In this document: piece by piece, positions 10,901 through 21,917 of the stretch
Layout: the number at the start of each line of letters is the position of its first letter
How positions within the stretch are numbered: position 1 is the stretch's first letter
Assembly (NCBI GenBank): GCA_905178155.1
Contig: CAJINV010000008.1
Coordinates: forward strand, 806,001 to 870,000
Source of the DNA: Amoebophrya sp. A120
Lineage: Eukaryota > Sar > Dinophyceae > Syndiniales > Amoebophryaceae
Direction: 5' to 3'
Length of the DNA: 64,000 bases
The notes under the pieces: model-generated
The model's database searches: none
What the model saw: the letters and a program-made list of their open reading frames with translations, nothing else
Told to the model about the DNA's origin: nothing
Position numbers and translations under genes: made by a program

Positions 10901-11731
10901 GTACACCAGCGCAAACGCGCTCGGAGCGGTGACAAGTTCTTCGAAGCAGCCAGTAGTGCCGGTGTAGACCACGATCGGTCGGACGACGACTCAAGCGAGG
11001 ACGACGAGCCCGACACGCCGAAAAAAAAGAGTTCCAGCAAGAAGGTCGTGGAAGCTGGACCCACTCCCGCGGAGTACTTTTTGCGGCTGCACGTGGAGAG
11101 TGTTCCGTTTCTCCGGAACTTTGAGGACGCGGCGGAAGATGCCAGGATTGACCCCCACAGCGTGGGCGATCCGGGTTTGTTCCACCTGACCAAGCACGAC
11201 ATTAGCTCCCTGGTCGCGAAGCAGAAAGAGGAGCAGCGGCTGCACCAGACCGAGGCGGAGTTTGCGCGTGAGTTGGCGGAGCTGGAGCGGAAACAGGACT
11301 TGGAGCGCAAGAAGGCGGCAGAGGAGGAGGAGCGGCAGCGACAACACAACTTGCAGGAAATGGAGGCCCAGCAGGATGTTTTGGACTACATGGAAAATGA
11401 AGACGAGCAAGCAGAGCAGGAAGATCATGCTCATATACCCAAGCCCGCCACACCTGGCCCCGTGCCTCTAGCTGCCCCCCAAGGCAGTGCGCCCCAGGAA
11501 AATGAGAAGAAGAAAGCGATAAGAGTAGAGGCTGGAGGGCTCGCACAAAAAGGTAAACCTGATTTGGGTACTACTAGCGGATCGGTGCCGGCTAAAGCAG
11601 CTGCAGCGCCTCCGCCGGGTGACGAGGATGACGAGGACGAGGATCAGGGTGTAAGTGCGATGGACATCTACGACGGCAACAGCGTGTACAGCGACGAGAA
11701 TAACAGCATGCAAGTCGATGATGTAGGGTGA
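7961..11731 (+). CDS. Superfamily-1 RNA/DNA helicase of the Sen1/Upf1 (senataxin-like) group
   Basis: A single 1256-codon open exon. It shows all the motifs of an Upf1-like SF1 helicase in order: Walker A GPPGTGKST (about residue 398), VVIDEAAQ (motif II, about 650), VGDPLQLPAT (motif III, about 677), QYRMHP (motif IV, about 718), VDGFQGSEKEVILLSTVRS (motif V, about 848) and RRMNVAMTRARRGL (motif VI, about 884). The N-terminal 350 residues hold a beta-rich region like the 1B/stalk part of Sen1 enzymes. The tail after residue 1000 is acidic and coiled-coil (Glu/Lys/Gln-rich), ending in a DEDDEDEDQ-type stretch. Such enzymes unwind RNA:DNA hybrids or remodel mRNPs in transcription termination or RNA decay; which role applies here is not determinable. 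The start is the first ATG. The lack of introns is notable beside its neighbours. Confidence 0.93.
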   Translation: MAVSGSQRPPSAAGNATGAPGAAAARASADVANKTKKLQAPQSSASSLRRNNLVPAGTSSDGVPPALEKMQAHITEYDFYDDIVDEGLPKNTKGVSEADAVHDRPANGDEILKLDSANFASETEFLRKKREKEREVRLRELSAEDRARLQKFTDREAELRGLSDFYDTAEAYREDMEPLFLEELKATLARGKAAMISEMEHMTQIEFVKPPPPATGEQPWLRLELDRRSDVYLQLSRKYDESQLRYCTGDIVLLSDQAHAHTRTGVHALCVVHNMHGMRLTLRTIVRRDNDRCKRLAQAVARKSAAFQEREAQGWYVSKVESLSTSGREWIAMHALDEMPLKPYLLNWSQLCSTDPNDEVRMKISHDLENRLRERYNASQLHAIQACRKAKGITLVQGPPGTGKSTTISGIISVLINSMQVKKQHRGDVSTEEEKLPLYLRRRAKQRQQQEEEKFKQQLQLLGGGTNSNYKDKRQIENLLRMRSQQPWMYQETPFVPWMDDEANDVSAGMLIRDYVKLPASCLVSMSAMTEEERPSFSKVLVCAPSNAAIDEIVRRLTTEGIFGRDGKTYKPNVIRLGPGVHDSLQQFSLEHQATLRAKAQGVHQGAQQNQKAELDLIKRQLLLEANVVCATCSVAGARDVSTFGYAFESVVIDEAAQGVELSTLIPLQSGCKRLVLVGDPLQLPATVFSGIAKKKIYDRSLFQRLAEDGYPVERLSVQYRMHPRIAAFPSRHFYQGSLGNFRDEVQFEEHFGDTDFWELPYFKPLSFFNLTFSAEAEEKHSIVNEKEADFVVLLYKTLVQLYPKYDWRKWCGVISPYERQVSLLKRKFRDLYGLQPHEPCPVEVKTVDGFQGSEKEVILLSTVRSNAATRTDPVIGFLRDTRRMNVAMTRARRGLFVVGNAATLQADANWKAFLKFVRNRTIHAAHDINNERALAVRIREFLRGHREWVPTEAQRRAFERELTDLSLSPKERATKQMRLVHQRKRARSGDKFFEAASSAGVDHDRSDDDSSEDDEPDTPKKKSSSKKVVEAGPTPAEYFLRLHVESVPFLRNFEDAAEDARIDPHSVGDPGLFHLTKHDISSLVAKQKEEQRLHQTEAEFARELAELERKQDLERKKAAEEEERQRQHNLQEMEAQQDVLDYMENEDEQAEQEDHAHIPKPATPGPVPLAAPQGSAPQENEKKKAIRVEAGGLAQKGKPDLGTTSGSVPAKAAAAPPPGDEDDEDEDQGVSAMDIYDGNSVYSDENNSMQVDDVG

Positions 11732-12312
11732 CAGGCTCCGGATTTTTCCGAACGGAACAGTCATGTGGAGTACTAGAATACTGCGACTCTCTTCGACGTC
11801 GGATGGAAAAACAAGTCCGCACCAATTTTTCTTTCACCTGCGACACAACCTACTTTTCGCGTTTAATCGACCGCAAGCATAGTTCATATGAGTGTGCCTT
11901 TGCAACTGTACAACGAAAGTGAGATGACAGTCGCGCAGCGGAGACATGATGTGTTGCCTGCAGCTTTTTGGTGACGTGGCACTCTGGTATTGTTCGCGTC
12001 TGTTTCAGCTTTTGGGACTTCAAATTATGGCTTTTGGGACACAAGAGACTCTGTGCGATCGAAGTAAATTGACAGCCCCTCTTTTTGGGTGGCGCGGATG
12101 GAGAATACACGAAATCACGAGGTAGATGTTGATCGGACCAGCCGGAAGCCGCCCTTTGTTGAACGTGGCTTCTTGATCTATGGTGCGCACTGAAAGTGCA
12201 TCGATCGGACGCTTGTACCGTACACGAGACATGACCTACGTTCGGTTGCGTATCGGAGCTACTTGGTACGCACATTTGAAAGACCAAGTGCGTCATTTGT
12301 CGTGAACATTGT
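11732..12312. other. Intergenic stretch
   Basis: About 580 bp with no recognisable coding, RNA or repeat feature on either strand. It presumably holds the helicase 3' end and the promoter of the following kinase gene. Confidence 0.5.
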
Positions 12313-15300
12313 TTGAGTCGTTCACTAAGAGCTTTCATACTCAGGCAGAGCCGCAGTGCGCATCCATATTTTTACTTCCTGTCGCGCTCCTTCTCTCCTC
12401 GTGGCCTTGCGCCGGTAGAATTGTGCTTAGAACTATTTTTTCGTATTGTTTTAATTTTACATTGGATTTCGTACGTGAACTTCCAGATCCATTATTTTCT
12501 GCTTTTTGCTGTTGGCACTTATTATTTACTTGTATTCCGATTGCTATTTTTAATGGCATCGACGAGGGAGGGCCTTCGTTACCGATGTGGTTTAGAGCAC
12601 ATGTTTCCGCTGCACGGGGCTCGTCCACTTGGCGAGCCACCAAGCTTTTCTTCCGTGCGCAAGAAGATTTGGGGTCCGCGCGGAGGTAGTCGAGCTGCGA
12701 AAGCTGTGGAAAATGACTGCGCCAGGTTTTTTGGATCTTCGTGTGGGTTGTGGATCTCCTCCAGTTCTATTACACCGGCTTTGCCGGCTTCCTACTGCCG
12801 GCAACGTTTTCATGTTGGTATCCTGCGGCAGGAGCAGCACCGGAGATGCGATACAGCAAGAATTGCTGTGTGCAGATCATCGATGCAGAGAATTCTTGCC
12901 CGCACTTACGGCACGATCGCGCCAGGACCGCAATTGCAGAAGCATCCAAATAGCAAAGAGGAGACCACGTCGGAAGCGAAACCGAATCTTCCGAAAGGCC
13001 GATCTTGGCGGCCGCTACGGGCTTTTGGAGCCGTCTTCTTACTGACGTATGTAGCTTACACGAGCTACAGTCACGATTTCACGCTGAAGGGCCCTTTCCG
13101 CGGGCTGCGGTTCTGGCAAAAGGTGGGTCCCCTACTGCTGCAATACCTGTATTTGAGCAAGTGGGCCGCACCGGGGGAGACGGAGGCAGAACTGCGACAG
13201 TGGGACCGGCTGCACGAACACGGGGCCAGCGTTGCCTACCAGGTGATACTGGAACTGCGGGGCTTCTACATCAAGGTGGGACAGTTCATGTCTGCACGGC
13301 CGGACTTGCTGCCGGGGCCCTACATCGAAAAGTTCCGGCGGCTGCAGAACGAGCTGCCCCAGGGAGTGGCCGTCGCGGAGATTGAGGAGGACTTGCGGCG
13401 CGCAACCCAGAATTCCATCGCGTTCCTGGACCCGGACTGTCTGGGGGCCGCGAGCATCGGACAGGCGCACCGGGCAACGCTCAACAGCGGCGCGCCGGTT
13501 GTGCTGAAGATTCAGTACCCCGACGCTAAATTGCTGTTCCGCGTGGACATCGAGTGCATCCGCACGGTGGTGCAACTCGTTTTGCCGCAGATGCGGCAAG
13601 TGTTCACCGAGTTGAAGAAGCAGTTCATGTTCGAATTTGACTACTTGGGTGAAATGCGAAATCTCGAAGAGATGCAGCGCAACCTGCGAACGCGAAATAT
13701 GCACGACTCTACCGTGGCCGCGTCTTCACGGAAGAGCAGTGGAGATAAGGGCGGTCGCGACCACGCTCGGCCGCGACCTACTTTTGCGAATAACTACTTT
13801 ACGCCGGAGCACGTGGCCGTACCGAACGTGTACCCGGAATTCTGCTCAGATAATGTTCTGGTCATGCAGGAACTCGAGGGTGTGAAGCTGGAGGAGGGTT
13901 TGTTCGGGAAGCAGAATGCAGAATTTTTCACCATGGCGCACATCAACGAGCGCATGACTGGCAACAAGAACAGCTCCGCAAGCGGCCCTGGGAGGGCAGC
14001 CAATGTCGTCTCAGAGAGACAGCCGGGTCGTCCTGGCGGTTCTGCTTTGTCGACAGACATTACTACCGCACCAGAGGGAGGAACCTCTGGCAGCACGAGC
14101 GCCGGCCCTGTACTTTTTCGGGAATGGCTGGTCTCGTTCTTCGGACGGAATCTCGATTTGCTACCTTACGTTCTTTCTGTGGCGCACGCTGCAGAAGTGT
14201 TCTACTACCAACTAAGAAGCTGGTTGTTGCTTCCATTTCTCGCGGTGTTCGGACCGGGTGTAGCTGGTGTGTCAAGCGGCCGTGATGCGGTTTCACCAAA
14301 GAATCGGAAGCACGAAGATGCGCGTGCACAACTAGTGCTCCGGGCAAAAAAATTGGTGCACCTTCTGCTCAAGGTGCATGGGGAGCAGATCTTTCACCAC
14401 GGCTTCTTCCAGGCAGACCCGCATCCGGGAAACTTTCTCCTTATGCCAGACGGCCGGCTCGGCTTAATTGATTTCGGCCAGGCGAAACGCTTGACCGTCG
14501 AGGAGCGCCGGAAACTTGCCAAGCTGGTGCTCGCAATTGCAGACGACGACCGTTCTGAAATTGTACGAGTGATGCGCGTATGCATTTGCAAACATGAAGA
14601 TGTCAAGGTCATTGGCGAAAGTGCACAAGTGGTCGCACGAAAAAATTCGACGCACATGAAGAAATTAGCTGCCGCATAGATAAGGTCACAACCGTCTGCG
14701 TCCTCCTGGAGCTCGAACATAGAACTGGTCTTGCAAGTATCGACGATGAAGTCCAGTTATTGGCCGAAGTACTATACAGAATCTTACATGTTTGCACTGG
14801 ATACCGTGATGAGTACAAGTTCGCCCCGGCTTCCGGCTCGGCTGCTGAGAGCTCACCAACTCTAGCTCTGAGCGAGCACCCTGGTAAAGCGGCTGCCGGC
14901 CGCGACGCAAAAATAACAGAAGGGAATAGTACATCGGGGGAGCGAATAACTACATCCCCTGACGGGGTCTTTCTAGAGAAACTGGCACGCTCGGCATTCG
15001 GCGGACTGGATAGCAAACTGACCGACGGCAAGCCCATCCAGGAATTTTCCGCAAACATGCGAAAGCAGTACAATCAGAACCCGGAGAACGGCGAGATCCC
15101 TGGCGAACTTTATCTCCCCATGAGAACGGCAGTGCTCCTTCGGGGAATCGGGCTCCTGCTGCAGCAATTTGTTTCACCGGCAGAAGTACGTTTCGCACGT
15201 TGTATGTGTCTGCGTCTCGAACCACTTATAATGCAGCAACCTTGTAGATGTAGTTCTGCTTCTGAAGCTGCGTCACACACCAGCATAAGAAGGCACGGCG

Positions 15301-15744
15301 AAAGGAGATCCGTAACGCATGTGCTGCGACCTTCCTGGCTGGGTTTTTATGTATGCTGCAGAAGGAAAATATACAGGGTTTTCTTGCATTCTAACTTGCG
15401 GTTCTATCCGTGGTACAAGACAGCGACAGACCTTGAGAAACCAACCTTTCCGGCATCGTATGTTTTTTTTTGTGCCATGTCACATGCGACCATGCCACTT
15501 CTATTTTATGAAGATCACAACAAAGGGAAAGGGAAAGCATCACAGATGCAGACATATTTTCAGCCGATAACGGGAGTGGCGAGAGATGTATGCCCAGTAC
15601 AGCTGCGACAATGACAAACTCTGTTTCGACCAAACCCTGTCACAACATCAAAAGATGTTTCCAGTACAATTCAATGCAACCTCAAGAGCAGCACCAGGGC
15701 CAGGCGATGGCGATGCCCCTGGCCCTTTTGTGCAAAAGTTCTAA
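12313..15744 (+). CDS. UbiB/ABC1 (ADCK/COQ8-type) atypical kinase
   Basis: Exon 1 (12313-14577) carries the family hallmarks: the invariant KxGQ motif (YIKVGQFMSARPDLLP, about residue 320), the Ala-rich loop AASIGQAHRA (about 379), the ATP-lysine in VLKIQYP (about 397), ExD in FEFDYLGEMRN, the catalytic loop QADPHPGNF (about 700) and metal-binding LIDFGQAKR (about 718). A low-complexity insertion of about 150 residues separates the N and C lobes. Exon 2 (about 14622-15185) continues with PGELYLPMRTAVLLRGIG, the conserved C-terminal helix. A third exon starting near 15577 (WREMYAQYS) and stopping at 15744 keeps phase and is tentative. COQ8-type members support ubiquinone synthesis or lipid homeostasis in mitochondria or plastids. 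The first 150 residues are Arg/Ser-rich and may be a targeting region, but the true start among several ATGs is uncertain, as is the 44-nt intron after 14577. Confidence 0.85.
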
Positions 15745-16149
15745 ACTCTACGACTGCAGCGTGGAACATGTCGTGTTACTCACTTTCTTACGGAGTGATC
15801 TTGTACGATAATGCTTTGCATGAGCTTGAACTCAATCGAAAATATTGTCGCAGCTGAAGTGCGGGCCATAGGATGGCAGCTGCATTTCTGGAAGCAACGA
15901 CGGCACAGGAAAGCGACACAAGCGGCGACACGAGGGGAGCAAAAATGTAAAAAAACCTTCAATATCACTTATTCCTGCGCAAAAAAAAGATGGAATATCA
16001 ATTGCATATAGAGGTGTGGGCGAACTTGCAAGCATTGCAAGTGTGAATGCGGAAGATAGTTCTCATGGCGTTCTCGAGCGAGTGGTTGTTTTTTTTGCAC
16101 CACGGTTATGTACGGAACTTTATCTTTTTCCGTGTGTTTCTTCAGCAGA
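15745..16149. other. Intergenic stretch
   Basis: About 400 bp without a supportable gene. The 3' end assignment of the kinase gene is tentative, so part of this could be its untranslated region. Pyrimidine-rich runs occur near 16080-16140, just before the next coding region. Confidence 0.4.
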
Positions 16150-17451
16150 ATGAGCAACGAAAGTGATCCGAAACGCAGATTGTCATCAGTCGAGCTAGTG
16201 TTTTCTTTTTTTCGGTACTGCTTTGTTTTTCTTTCACTTCCAGGTTATTTTTTTCATTTGAGGAAGGACCTCAAGGAGGTAGACGCAAAGCTTCGGCGAA
16301 TAGGATCGTACCTGGGTGAGTCGCTGAGCCACCTCGCCACCAGCTGCAACATGCCGGTGGAGCTGGTCCAACTGTTGACGGAGAATAGGAAGAAGACAGA
16401 ACAGCGGCGACCAGAAGGACTTGCAGGGGGGACAACGCTTTATGCAGTGAACAAAAAACTCTTTCACTCGATGACGCGGTGGGCACTCATAAGAGAAACG
16501 GCACAGGATTGGGCGTGTGGAGACGAGCAGCAGCGGGCTGAGTACGAAGAGGAGCTCGCTGTCAGATACTTTGGAACACCAGGCGAAACCGAGACGCGTG
16601 CGGAGATGGTGAAGCGAGTCCTTGAAGAAAATCCGGACGCACAGCCAGCGGACATAGAGTACAGCCCCCCGATGGGAATGCCGGAAGTCGTGCAGAGTTT
16701 GGCCGCGGGCGGAGAGTGCTTATGGAGCGGAGAGATTGTGACAGGCATGACGAGCTGGGGCACAACGAGAGAAGGCATGACGCCGGAGCTTCGGGACCAC
16801 TTGCAAGGGCATCACCCCAAACGCACCCCCACGAGCATTCCCTTAAAGCAAGAGATCTGCAGGAAGTCAGCGCAGTTTAATGCAGAACAAGACGCGGAGT
16901 TGAGGCGTGAAATTATCGAGAGAAACTCCGACATACTGCGCGACAAAATGGCGCGGGGCCCACAGGCCAACGTAAAAAAGATATTCTGCAAAAAATGCGA
17001 GTTAATGTACAGCTCGACAGCCGGAGCCATGGAGAAGCATGCTCAAAATCATAGAGACAATAGCTATATACGAATTGGGCGCAAAAAGAACAACAATGGC
17101 GAAGCAGTAGGCGAGTACAGACCGGAGCAGCATCTGTGGAACCAGTGGACCGGGCGATACTACTTTGGCTCTGATGCAAAGGGCTGGAAGAACATAATCC
17201 CGCGCGACGCACTTCACAAGGACCGGGCTGGCTGCGAGTACCTACGCTGTAGGAAGTGCAAAACGTACAAGATCCTTTTCAACCACGACCAGAAGACCGA
17301 GCGACTTCACAACCACGCCGAATCGATCAAAATCAGCCGCATGGTGGCGCATGAAGCTGCCTGCAAGCCAAAAGCGAAGGAGACCAAGAAGGACACGAGG
17401 AAAGCACCGATGAAAAAATTGATGAAAGCAGTTCTAGTGCGAAAGAGTTAG
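16150..17451 (+). CDS. Hypothetical protein with putative C2H2-type zinc fingers
   Basis: A 433-codon single-exon frame from the ATG at 16150; an in-frame ATG 42 nt upstream at 16108 is the alternative start. I do not recognise the family. The C-terminal half holds FCKKCELMYSSTAGAMEKHA followed by QNH, giving C-x2-C-x13-H-x3-H, and later YLRCRKCKTYKILFNHDQ with downstream histidines and a cysteine (C-x2-C...H...H). Both look like zinc-binding knuckles. The middle is rich in Glu/Arg and has short motifs such as SPPMGMPEVVQSLAAGGE, and the tail is strongly basic (KETKKDTRKAPMKKLMKAV). Nucleic-acid binding is a reasonable inference. Two zinc knuckles and a basic tail also occur in some transposon-encoded proteins, so a domesticated or element-derived ORF cannot be excluded. 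Real coding is likely from length and charge pattern. Confidence 0.6.
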   Translation: MSNESDPKRRLSSVELVFSFFRYCFVFLSLPGYFFHLRKDLKEVDAKLRRIGSYLGESLSHLATSCNMPVELVQLLTENRKKTEQRRPEGLAGGTTLYAVNKKLFHSMTRWALIRETAQDWACGDEQQRAEYEEELAVRYFGTPGETETRAEMVKRVLEENPDAQPADIEYSPPMGMPEVVQSLAAGGECLWSGEIVTGMTSWGTTREGMTPELRDHLQGHHPKRTPTSIPLKQEICRKSAQFNAEQDAELRREIIERNSDILRDKMARGPQANVKKIFCKKCELMYSSTAGAMEKHAQNHRDNSYIRIGRKKNNNGEAVGEYRPEQHLWNQWTGRYYFGSDAKGWKNIIPRDALHKDRAGCEYLRCRKCKTYKILFNHDQKTERLHNHAESIKISRMVAHEAACKPKAKETKKDTRKAPMKKLMKAVLVRKS

Positions 17452-17821
17452 TGGGATCGAGAGCGGACTTGTCTCGATCCCCCTGTTGGGAATTACTACT
17501 ACTACTACATTTCGTATTCTGCCCATCTCCACTTTTTTCATTCTCGGTTTTTTTTTTTTGCTCTCTCGGATCATGATAATAGTTTTCTTCCTGCTCTATG
17601 ATCGAAAGCGAAACTGAAACGAAACGAGTCTCGAAAACAATTCAGGTTGATAGCGGAGAAGAAAAACTGATGTACGTGACCTTTCTTTGTTTTTTGAAAA
17701 GCCAACTCTCCCCCTAATTTTACCGCTTGTTGCATCTACTAATCTACGTGTCGCTTTCACACCATACAACACATAGTAGCTGCGGCGATAGAATAAAACA
17801 GTAAGGAACTAGTGGTCCCTG
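17452..17821. other. Intergenic stretch
   Basis: AT-rich, with homopolymer T runs around 17540-17560 and a CTACTACTA trinucleotide run near 17490. No gene or RNA feature was recognised. Confidence 0.4.
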
Positions 17822-20800
17822 TTGAGGGAGGTAAACCCAGAAGAAATAAGTCAGTACCACTACAGTAAGTCTGTGATTCGGCAGCCCGTTGGTTCTTTCT
17901 TGCTAGAAAGGAGAATGCGTGCGGCGGCGACGCTGCGTGCGCAGCTTCAGGCGGAACTGCGGGTGTGTGAGGACGTGCAGGTCTTGGCCCAGGTAAAAGC
18001 GCTGCTGTCATCTGCGACAAGCAACCCCCTTTCCGCAGCAACGCAAGAACATCAGAACAACGGCCGCGAAGTAGAGTGTCAGCACTCTGCGCCGGACGCA
18101 GCTTCAGCTTCACAGCAAGTGCCGAAGAGGCAATCGATCCTGTCCGAGAAGCGCGTTGAGGGGTTGCGCAAGTTGTTTCACAAAATGGCGGCAGTGGGTG
18201 GACAACTATCGTCCGCGGCAAGGAGTGGAGCCGGTGCCGACGACCACGAGCACCCCGTAAGTGGTGGACTACAGCACGAAACCATCGAGCAGCTGGACGC
18301 GCTTATTCACAAAGCGTTTTTTGGCTTCGACAAGGAGCAGAAGGAGCGGATCCCGATCGCTGATGTACGCGAAGTGGTTTCCGGGATTGAGATCGCAGAG
18401 GAAATAATTTCGGCCGACGCAGTCACCGACGTCTTCGACGAGACTATGCAGTTGCCTATCAAATCGAAAACGTCATTGTGTGTCTCCGTACAAGAAGGAT
18501 GATGAAGTCTGTTCATCTTCTTCTAGAAGTACTTCGTATTTTTTTTTTTACTTCCTGGGACTACTAGCGCAATACCCAGGTACCCAGTCATTGTGCATGA
18601 TGAGTCTAACGGTTGCTGAGCTGTCGGGTGGCAATTTCAATTTGATAATGTTCGGCAATCCGCGTCCTCAGTATTCCGTGTCTGAAGTTCTGACGAATCT
18701 CCGAGACCTGATTCCCGAGATGCTGTATCAAACTGAAGTGCCACTATCAGGGATGAATGAGATGCATTTAGTTCTTTTCACGGGCTGCTCTTATAATTGA
18801 CAGATTTGATGTAGCGTTGTATTCTACAGGCTGCATCAAGATCTGTATGGATTCAATTTTCGGTGAGACGACTGTTCACCGACCTCGTGCTACAAATCAC
18901 AGCACTAGCTTTGCATGCAAGCTCAAAATGTCCACCTCATGCAGCATGTGTTTCTACATTGAGCATGTCTGTACAAGGTTCTAACAGTCGTGACGGAATT
19001 TATTTGCTCGAGCATGAAAAACCTAGATGTTTTTCCCTGACCCTGGCACATTTGCAATGCATAGGCTGGATGCCCTGCCAAAGTCCAGAAATTTTTTACA
19101 CCAGTCCGAATTTGCTACCCTGATAAAAGCAGCATTGGGGTAAGTAAGTACGCCTTATTAACTCTTGAAGCAACACCAGTATTTATTTTGCGTTTTTTTT
19201 TCCAAGGTGTGGCTAGCTTGTTTTTCATATCTCTGCGTTAGATGGACGACTCCTGGAGTATGCGCCTCGAGGTTCTGAGCAAGTCAGTCGCTACGTGTTG
19301 TTGCGATTACAGTGAGTACTGCTAGAATCGAAAACCCATAAAAAAACGCACAGCATTCATCTGCCGCCCTCGCCGGGTGGAGCAGCGACGCAAAACGGTT
19401 TATTCTCACCCTCCGAGGATGAGGGCGAGAACAGTTACTTTCTCTTGCAGAGCAGCGCGCCTCAGCAGTCCGTGGAGGACAACCTGAATCAGACGATCCT
19501 CCGCGCGAAGCAGCTCGCGCAGGAGAACTTTTCCTACAAGAATTCTTTGGACACCCAGATGACGAATCTGCTCCACATGCAGCACCACTATCGACTCATT
19601 GCCAACGCGAAATCCTCGATCGACACGTGGCACTACGGGAAAAACTCCAAGTGCTTCCACGCCCTGATCCACCCGGGCACCGCCGCCTGGAGCTCTAGCC
19701 CGGAGAAAAACAGGAGCCTGGCCCTGCGAGTGAAGCAAAACCGTCTGCTGCCGCTGGAGCGAATGCACTTGCTGCTATTGAACGACAAATCCGTCCGCAA
19801 AACGTACCAGACGGCGGACCGACACCACCACCAGCAGCAGAGTCCCACAGCCGCAAACAAATCTTCGGGAACATCACCGCGCGCCGATCGCGGACCGGTG
19901 GACCTGGGCATTGTAGGCCGGCCGTCCCGGCACTGGCGCGGCGCCCCGGCGGCCTGGGACGAGCCGAGCAGTTCGCCGCGCGAAATAAACGAGGGCTCGC
20001 AGCGCGGGCCGGGCATCAAAAGCAGTCTGCCGAGCCGACCCCAGACGGCGCACGGAGCCTATCCCACACTGCTGCAGTCCAATAGGCCCGGATCCTCCAC
20101 CTCGACAGCGCCGCGTAACTACGGGGAACTCGCAGGGAGTACGACGACACCTTCGACGTCTGAAGACCGGCACGGTAAGAACCCGACGACTGGGCCGGTG
20201 CCCTCAACACCCGTGAAGAAGGGCGGTCCGGCCACTTCCTCCGGCAGGCCACAGCACCCCAGCCCGCGGAGGGTGAACCTCACCAACAAATCCGCCACCA
20301 CCGGTGCCGGAGCACAACAGCACTCGGCCAGAAAGGTGAAAAATGACGACGCAGCCGCCAGCATGTTACCGCAGTCAGCCCGGAAAGAAGACGGGAGCGA
20401 GGAACAGCCACATGAGCAAAGCACCGCCGCCGCGACCGGGGCGAAGCTGGTTCCCTCTACCAATATGGTCGACAAGATTATCGCGGAAGTGCTGCTGCAG
20501 CACCAGCCCAAGCGTACTGAACCTTCCGCGGCGCCGAGCGGTAACGGGGTTTATGCTGCGACGGCGGCTCCTACGGCGAGTGTCACCACGCACGGGTCCA
20601 CCTCATGGAAGGCGGGGGAGCCGCAGCAGCAGGCGCGCCGCCAGAGTCTGACAACCACGGCGAGCACCACCCCACGAGATCCGACCAGTAGTGCGTTCGT
20701 CGCACAACAGATGGCCAAGGTCGGGGCAAGCAGCCCCCCGCAGCGGCGGCAGAGCGTCGAGGGCCGCAGGCAGAGCGTCGACGACGTTTTCCAAAAAGTC

Positions 20801-20845
20801 GCGCAACAACGTCGGAGCTCTCTGATGGCCACGATGGAACCCTAA
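17822..20845 (+). CDS. Hypothetical multi-exon protein with long disordered C-terminal region
   Basis: Several exons appear to belong together. Exon(s) about 17875-18470 encode an Ala/Gln-rich helix and a segment FFGFDKEQKERIPIADVREV that resembles a degenerate EF-hand. An exon around 18605-18760 reads GGNFNLIMFGNPRPQYSVSE. A short exon near 19077-19144 precedes 19242-19311 (GRLLEYAPRGSEQVSRYVLL), ending at a GTGAGT donor. The main exon 19354-20845 joins it in phase, giving LPPSPGGAATQNGLFSPSED, then a helical stretch (NLNQTILRAKQLAQENFSYK) and about 330 residues rich in Ser, Pro, Thr, Gln and His that are probably disordered. No family is recognised. The start codon is not fixed (first ATG in the first open exon is at 17915) and the internal boundaries are approximate. 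The coding nature of the last exon is well supported by its 466-codon length. Confidence 0.55.
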
Positions 20846-21917
20846 CAAGAGGCGTTGGCAATCAATGTCTTCAAAGGCAGATGAACTTGTGTATATAAAA
20901 CATGTGATATAGACGGCGAAAATCTAAATCGAATGTCGAATAGTTCCATTGAAGTTGCAAACTACCTTTACGATGAGTTATTTTGATAGTCCACTGCTAT
21001 CTGTCTTTTACAATCCCTTGTATATAATCTAGCATCCTCTGGAAGGAGCTATTTCGCTTTCGGCGTCTGCGCGAACTGCTCCACCGAAATTGAAACATTT
21101 TGTAGTGGTATCGAGAAAGAGAGAAATTAGTACCACGGGAATATTGATTAATTTGACGTTGTCTCGTATCTAGGGTCTTGTCTAGAAATGTCAAATATTT
21201 TATCGACGCTGCGAGAACTTTCAGCGTTGTATGTACATTAGAAGTCTGTTGGTGCAGAGGTAGGGGTTTTTCGGCGCATTTTAGGCATGTATTTCATCGC
21301 GGAACCAGAACGTACTTACCGACAACACTGAAATACACAGTCATACATACATAGGATAAGAATGTACTGTCTTTTGTATCCATGCCAACGTTGTCGTGTC
21401 AATGGCGAGGCTCTTGCGTAGGTAGCGCAATGCAGTAGAGCGGCATTCGTGTGTTCTGGGAGAAAAGCGATATAGTGAGCCGAGCACACTACTAGCCACG
21501 CCCGAGGTTGAGATTTAATCACAAAGTGTGTCAGGTTGTTGGAGGAGGGCGCGCACCTGTATCATGATTTATCATATCCCTGTGCATTTTCGTCTTCAGC
21601 CACCTGTTGTACTATTTTTATATTTTTTGCCTGTCCTGATCCTGTGTTGCGAATGCGACCACGAATGATGGCAGAAGAACCACATTGTTGATATGGACGA
21701 GGATGTGTGCCGCGAGCACTGGTTTTTCGCGGTTCCGCGTCTTCGTCCGCATGGGAAAGCCCTCGTGACGTGCCGCGCAAGAAGCAGGCGCGAGTGTTTA
21801 GGAGCGCGGAGCACAGAGGACCGCGTCACAGTGACACGTGAACAAGTGCGGCACGGTCTTCCAGCTGGGATTCCTCCCGCCCACAGTTTTCTGACGCAGC
21901 GGAGCGACTTCGGAGTT
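20846..21917. other. Intergenic stretch
   Basis: About 1.1 kb. The frame of the next gene is open upstream to 21693, but its leader lacks a plausible signal sequence, so I place the start at 21918. No RNA gene or repeat was recognised. Confidence 0.45.

Noticed and set aside
16198-16243. Possible 46-nt GT-AG intron in the zinc-finger gene (pyrimidine-rich, ends TTCCAG)
   Set aside because: Removing it shifts the reading frame, whereas leaving it in keeps 433 codons open.
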